Positions 33,660-36,457 of a stretch of DNA of 36,457 nt are shown here, piece after piece (within the stretch, counting starts at the first letter, position 1; each line of letters begins with the position of its first letter). The stretch covers positions 1 to 36,457 of the forward strand of contig JAGBSG010000103.1 in NCBI GenBank assembly GCA_017632035.1, in the 5' to 3' direction. Under the pieces are notes generated by a model. The model saw nothing but the letters and a program-made list of their open reading frames with translations, did not search any database and was not told the origin of the DNA. The position numbers and the translations under genes are program-made. Source of the DNA: Oscillospiraceae bacterium. Its GTDB lineage: Bacteria; Bacillota; Clostridia; Oscillospirales; Oscillospiraceae.

Positions 33660-34625
33660 TTACTGGAGGTCACGGCGTATACCATCGGCAATTCGGTAAA
33701 CATCCTCCATAGAACTGATACTGGATATCTGTTCCTTATAATAACTGCTGTGAGAAACCCCTCTGAGATACCAGGCAAAATGCTTTCTGGCTTCCAGACA
33801 GGCGATATGTTCACCCTTATCCTCTCTGGCAAGCTCAAACTGACGCACAGCTACATCCACACGCTCCTTAAGGGCAGGACGCTGGGGAATCTCCTTGCCT
33901 GCCAGAGCCGCAGCTGTCTGTGCAAAGATCCAAGGATCGCCAAAGGATGCCCTGCCGATCATAATACCGTCGGCACCGGTCCACTTTCTACAGCGCAGTG
34001 CGGCCTCCGGCCCCGTAATGTCGCCATTGGCGATCACAGGAATGGATAGCTGCTCCTTGACCTTGCGGATGGTATCCCAATCCGCCGTACCGGAGTACAG
34101 CATACTCCTGGTCCTGCCATGGACAGCCACCATAGCCGCACCGGCCTGTTCCATCCGCTTAGTAAATTCCAGCACATTAATACTGCCCTTGTCCCATCCC
34201 AGGCGGCACTTCACAGTTACCGGCACATCTACAGCAGCTACCACAGCGCGCAGAATGTCCTCCGCCAGCTCCGACGTACGCATCAGGCCGCAGCCGTCGC
34301 CGGAATTGGCGATCTTCGGCATAGGGCATCCCATATTGATATCCAGAAAGTCACAGCCCGAGATCTCCAGTGCTAGCTGGGCTGCCTGGGCCATGAACCG
34401 GGGATCGTTTCCAAAGATCTGGGCACCGCAAATACCCACAGGGGTCTTTTTCAGCAGTGCCGCGCTCTTTTTATCCTGATACACCAGTGCCCGGGAGGAC
34501 ACCATCTCTGTTACGGTAATATTGGCCCCAAGCTCCGCACACACAGTACGGAAAGCCCTATCGGTCACGCCGGCCATAGGACCCAATACCAAAGGATTCT
34601 CTATTTCTATATTCCCTATACGCAT
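33660..34625 (-). CDS. dusB: tRNA-dihydrouridine synthase
   Basis: Dus reduces uridine to dihydrouridine in tRNA D-loops using FMN and NADPH. The 321-residue barrel shows GPMAGVTDRAFR (15-26), the catalytic Cys100 in INMGCPMPKIA, VKCRLGWD and HGRTRSMLYSGTADW. ATG 34625 after GGGAGGAG is chosen; a start further upstream has no site. The family is sure; B-type is the best guess for a single Firmicutes Dus. It is followed by the M23 gene. Confidence 0.92.
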   Translation of the reverse strand: MRIGNIEIENPLVLGPMAGVTDRAFRTVCAELGANITVTEMVSSRALVYQDKKSAALLKKTPVGICGAQIFGNDPRFMAQAAQLALEISGCDFLDINMGCPMPKIANSGDGCGLMRTSELAEDILRAVVAAVDVPVTVKCRLGWDKGSINVLEFTKRMEQAGAAMVAVHGRTRSMLYSGTADWDTIRKVKEQLSIPVIANGDITGPEAALRCRKWTGADGIMIGRASFGDPWIFAQTAAALAGKEIPQRPALKERVDVAVRQFELAREDKGEHIACLEARKHFAWYLRGVSHSSYYKEQISSISSMEDVYRIADGIRRDLQ

Positions 34626-34682
34626 TAGCCAGCTCCTCCCGGTTTTTAGGGGATTATACCATACCAAAAGGATTTTCGCAAG

Positions 34683-34943
34683 TCAAAGCAAGCAGCTAAG
34701 CAGCCACAGAAGTCCGGTAAGCGCAGCGCCGCCGCAGGCCCATACAGGTCCGTAGAGAGAAAGCTTTCTGCCGCTCTTCCTTTCACTGCTGTGCAGCAGC
34801 TGTTTAGCTTCCTTGAGCAAGGCTTCATCTGTCACACCCTCCTGCCCTACCGCACTGTCCTTCAGAATAAAGATCGCCTGTTCAAACATTTTCGGCTCCG
34901 GTGCGTGGACCACGATCACCTGCCGGGATATGCCTTTTACCAT
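34683..34943 (-). CDS. Small protein with C-terminal membrane anchor, unknown function
   Basis: The 86-residue product starts MVKGISRQVIVVHAPEP, followed by an amphipathic stretch (EQAIFILKDS), a helix with Glu/Leu repeats (about 37-55) and a basic linker (RKSGRK) before a single C-terminal membrane segment (64-86) in a tail-anchor-like position. ATG 34943 has AGAGGTGG five bases upstream; a TTG further upstream in frame is not needed. It lies between ttcA and dusB on the same strand, in a cluster of tRNA-modification genes. I have seen similar proteins next to ttcA-type genes but know no function. Confidence 0.72.
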   Translation of the reverse strand: MVKGISRQVIVVHAPEPKMFEQAIFILKDSAVGQEGVTDEALLKEAKQLLHSSERKSGRKLSLYGPVWACGGAALTGLLWLLSCLL

Positions 34944-34986
34944 TTCTACCACCTCTTGGAAACAGTATGTCCCCAAGCCGGTCTTT

Positions 34987-35739
34987 TCATTCAGGTATAT
35001 CTCCAGTATCTACCGGACGCTTGTATCGACCTTTTGGTCCCCACTCCGGCAAAGGAAGCCGCTGCATAGCCCCAAATATCCGCTCCTTCAGGTCAGGATA
35101 CTGGCCGCTCATATCAAAAATCAGCTTTTTGATCTCTTCGCGTTTGGTCTGCTTATCCACAGGGCACCGGTTTTCGATCACCGGCAAAGCCTGGCGGGAT
35201 ACAAAATTGTCGATGGTTTTCTCATGGATGTACAGCATGGGCCGGATCTGGATTACCCCGGACCTGTCCAGATTGGTCACCGGCTGAAAGCAGCTGATAC
35301 GACCTTCAAACAGTAGCGACATCAAGAAAGTCTCCACCGCATCGTCGTAATGATGTCCAAGGGCCAGCTTATTCAGGCCCCGTTCCAGCAACGCCTGATT
35401 CAGAGCGCCCCTACGCATTTTGGCGCACATTGAGCAGGGGTTCTTTTCTTTACGGTGCTCAAAGATCACCGGACCGATCTGTGTGGGCACTACAGTATAC
35501 GGGATCTGCAGCTGTGTGCAAAGTGCAGCGATTTGAGAATAATCCATACCCAGACCCATATCGATGGTAATGGCCTCAAGCTCGAAAGCATTGTGATTAT
35601 ACCTGCGCAGCTCGGCCAGAAACACCAAGAGTGCAAGAGAATCCTTGCCGCCGGATACACCGACTGCGATCCTGTCCCCAGCCTCGATCATATGATAGTC
35701 CTCCACACACCGGCGAACCAATCCAACAAGCCTTTGCAT
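34987..35739 (-). CDS. ttcA: TtcA-family tRNA sulfurtransferase (PP-loop ATPase)
   Basis: TtcA-type enzymes activate tRNA with ATP and insert sulfur, making 2-thiocytidine at position 32. The 250-residue protein has the PP-loop SGGKDS (29-34), Cys102-x2-Cys105 in NPCSMCAKMRR and Cys192 in ENRCP, the three residues that hold the [4Fe-4S] cluster in this family, and the LGHHYDDAVET motif. It begins the minus-strand group ttcA-small protein-dusB-M23. It may also be a related family member modifying another position; the tRNA target is not readable from sequence. Confidence 0.9.
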   Translation of the reverse strand: MQRLVGLVRRCVEDYHMIEAGDRIAVGVSGGKDSLALLVFLAELRRYNHNAFELEAITIDMGLGMDYSQIAALCTQLQIPYTVVPTQIGPVIFEHRKEKNPCSMCAKMRRGALNQALLERGLNKLALGHHYDDAVETFLMSLLFEGRISCFQPVTNLDRSGVIQIRPMLYIHEKTIDNFVSRQALPVIENRCPVDKQTKREEIKKLIFDMSGQYPDLKERIFGAMQRLPLPEWGPKGRYKRPVDTGDIPE

Positions 35740-35785
35740 AGGCCGACATCCTCCAAAATCAGTAAAAATAGAAGTTAAGCATTTC

Positions 35786-35820
35786 AGAGCTTTTAAGAGT
35801 ATTTAGGAGCTTTTGAGAGT
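35786..35820. repeat. Two 15-bp near-identical direct repeats, 20-bp period
   Basis: AGAGCTTTTAAGAGT (35786-35800) and GGAGCTTTTGAGAGT (35806-35820) differ at two positions and are spaced by two helical turns, between divergent ttcA and rplM promoters. They could be a regulator site or an A/T-rich upstream element. Confidence 0.5.
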
Positions 35821-35856
35821 TCTTTTCCATTTTCGCAAATTTCTTCAAAAAAGCCG

Positions 35857-35885
35857 TTGACATTTTAAAATACTTATGGTATAAG
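35857..35885 (+). promoter_or_regulatory. Promoter of rplM-rpsI
   Basis: TTGACA (35857-35862) and TATAAG (35880-35885) are 17 bases apart; A/T-rich sequence lies upstream. The expected start is near 35892. Confidence 0.85.
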
Positions 35886-35891
35886 AATCTG

Positions 35892-35930
35892 GCGTCTTGG
35901 GAGTTATTGTACTCCCTACACAAGAATTTG
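35892..35930 (+). promoter_or_regulatory. Structured leader, probable L13 leader element
   Basis: CTTG (35896-35899) pairs with CAAG (35921-35924) around an inner stem GGAGT/ACTCC (35900-35904/35911-35915). The structure begins at the transcription start and precedes rplM, the position and shape of the Firmicutes L13 leader, an autoregulatory ribosomal-protein leader. Assignment from memory of the family, not from a covariance search. Confidence 0.6.
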
Positions 35931-35961
35931 TCAAAATATTTTACCTATCGGAGGAACGAAT

Positions 35962-36393
35962 ATGTCCACTACACTCGCTAAGAAGGAGACCGTTCAGCGT
36001 AAGTGGTATGTCCTCGATGCCGCCGGTAAGCCTCTGGGCCGTACCGCCGTCATCGCTGCCAACCTGCTGCGCGGCAAGCACAAGGTCGATTTCACCCCCA
36101 ACGTTGATTGCGGTGACTTCGTCATCATCATCAACACTGACAAGGCTATTCTCACCGGCAAGAAGGCCGATCAGAAGGTCTACTACCGCGTTTCCGGTTG
36201 GATCGGCGGTCTGAAGGAGACCAAGGCTCGCATCATGATGGAAAAGCGCTCTGACTATGCTGTCGAGCTGGCCGTCAAGGGCATGCTGCCCAAGAACAGC
36301 CTGGGCCGCAACTGCATGACCCGTCTGCATCTGTACAAGGGTGCTGAGCATCCCCATGCTGCCCAGAAGCCCGAAGCCTGGACCCTGGACTGA
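35962..36393 (+). CDS. rplM: 50S ribosomal protein L13
   Basis: L13 is an early assembly protein of the 50S subunit. The 143-residue product has [39 protein letters not shown] and [13 protein letters not shown], all diagnostic. ATG 35962 follows CGGAGGA. Codon use is strongly biased to C-ending and high-usage codons, as expected for a ribosomal gene. rpsI follows after 17 bases, the standard pair. Confidence 0.98.
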   Translation: MSTTLAKKETVQRKWYVLDAAGKPLGRTAVIAANLLRGKHKVDFTPNVDCGDFVIIINTDKAILTGKKADQKVYYRVSGWIGGLKETKARIMMEKRSDYAVELAVKGMLPKNSLGRNCMTRLHLYKGAEHPHAAQKPEAWTLD

Positions 36394-36410
36394 TTTGGAG
36401 GTAAACGATT

Positions 36411-36457
36411 ATGTACGAGAGCAAGAAGAAGTATAACTACGGCACTGGCCGTCGTAA
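36411..36457 (+). CDS. rpsI: 30S ribosomal protein S9 (5' end only)
   Basis: ATG 36411 after TTGGAGG opens a frame MYESKKKYNYGTGRR that runs off the window. The GTGRR segment is the conserved N-terminus of S9 (tRNA-contacting protein of the small subunit), and S9 always follows L13 in this operon. Confidence 0.93.
   Translation, partial: MYESKKKYNYGTGRR

Noticed and set aside
1-36457. CRISPR array, insertion sequence, intact prophage or rRNA
   Set aside because: No regularly spaced repeats, transposase, integrase or rRNA sequence was seen on either strand.

Overview
This window reads as chromosomal DNA of a Gram-positive anaerobe of the class Clostridia, most likely an Oscillospirales/Ruminococcaceae-type gut bacterium. 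The reasons are: GGAGG-type ribosome binding sites almost everywhere; consensus TTGACA-17-TATAAT promoters; a Firmicutes-style ylxM-ffh-rpsP-khpA-rimM-trmD operon; a clostridial one-chain PurL; and a de novo purine operon that replaces bifunctional PurH by a separate AICAR transformylase and an archaeal-type (PurO-like) IMP cyclohydrolase. The genus is inference; no rRNA is present.

Layout. 1-122 is the 3' end of tmRNA (ssrA). 123-1540 is a small accessory stretch: partial direct and inverted copies of the ssrA 3' end, dense palindromes, a C-terminal gene fragment, an AT-rich orphan gene and a palindromic operator-like site. This looks like the scar of elements that used ssrA as attachment site. 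1539-2777 (+) holds a small lipoprotein and a NagD-like HAD phosphatase. 2831-7108 (-) is the ylxM-ffh-rpsP-khpA-rimM-trmD-histidine phosphatase operon, followed by a GNAT gene. 8063-8293 (+) is a small unknown protein. 8380-12394 (+) is a zinc uptake operon (znuABC) continuing into trmO and a polysaccharide deacetylase. 12446-23754 (-) is the purine operon purE-purC-purF-purM-purN-IMP cyclohydrolase-AICAR transformylase-purD-purL, driven by one consensus promoter and a ZTP (pfl-type) riboswitch whose 3' edge is built into an intrinsic terminator. 24048-32580 (-) is the UMP operon pyrC-carB-pyrK-pyrD-pyrF-pyrE-pyrB. 32662-35739 (-) holds ttcA, a small membrane-anchored unknown, dusB and an M23 peptidase. 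35962 onward (+) is rplM-rpsI behind a structured leader.

How it works together. The two nucleotide operons lie head to tail and cover nearly all of IMP and UMP synthesis (missing here: purB, purK, carA, pyrR). ZTP reports a shortage of 10-formyl-THF, used by both PurN and AICAR transformylase, so the switch matches its operon. Three points stand out. PurF has lost the N-terminal cysteine nucleophile and the oxyanion-hole asparagine of its glutaminase domain. PyrB carries a C-terminal PyrI-like zinc module without the nucleotide-binding regulatory domain. The purine pathway ends in a split, partly archaeal-type pair of enzymes. Everything here comes from reading the sequence and recalled family knowledge; no database search was run.
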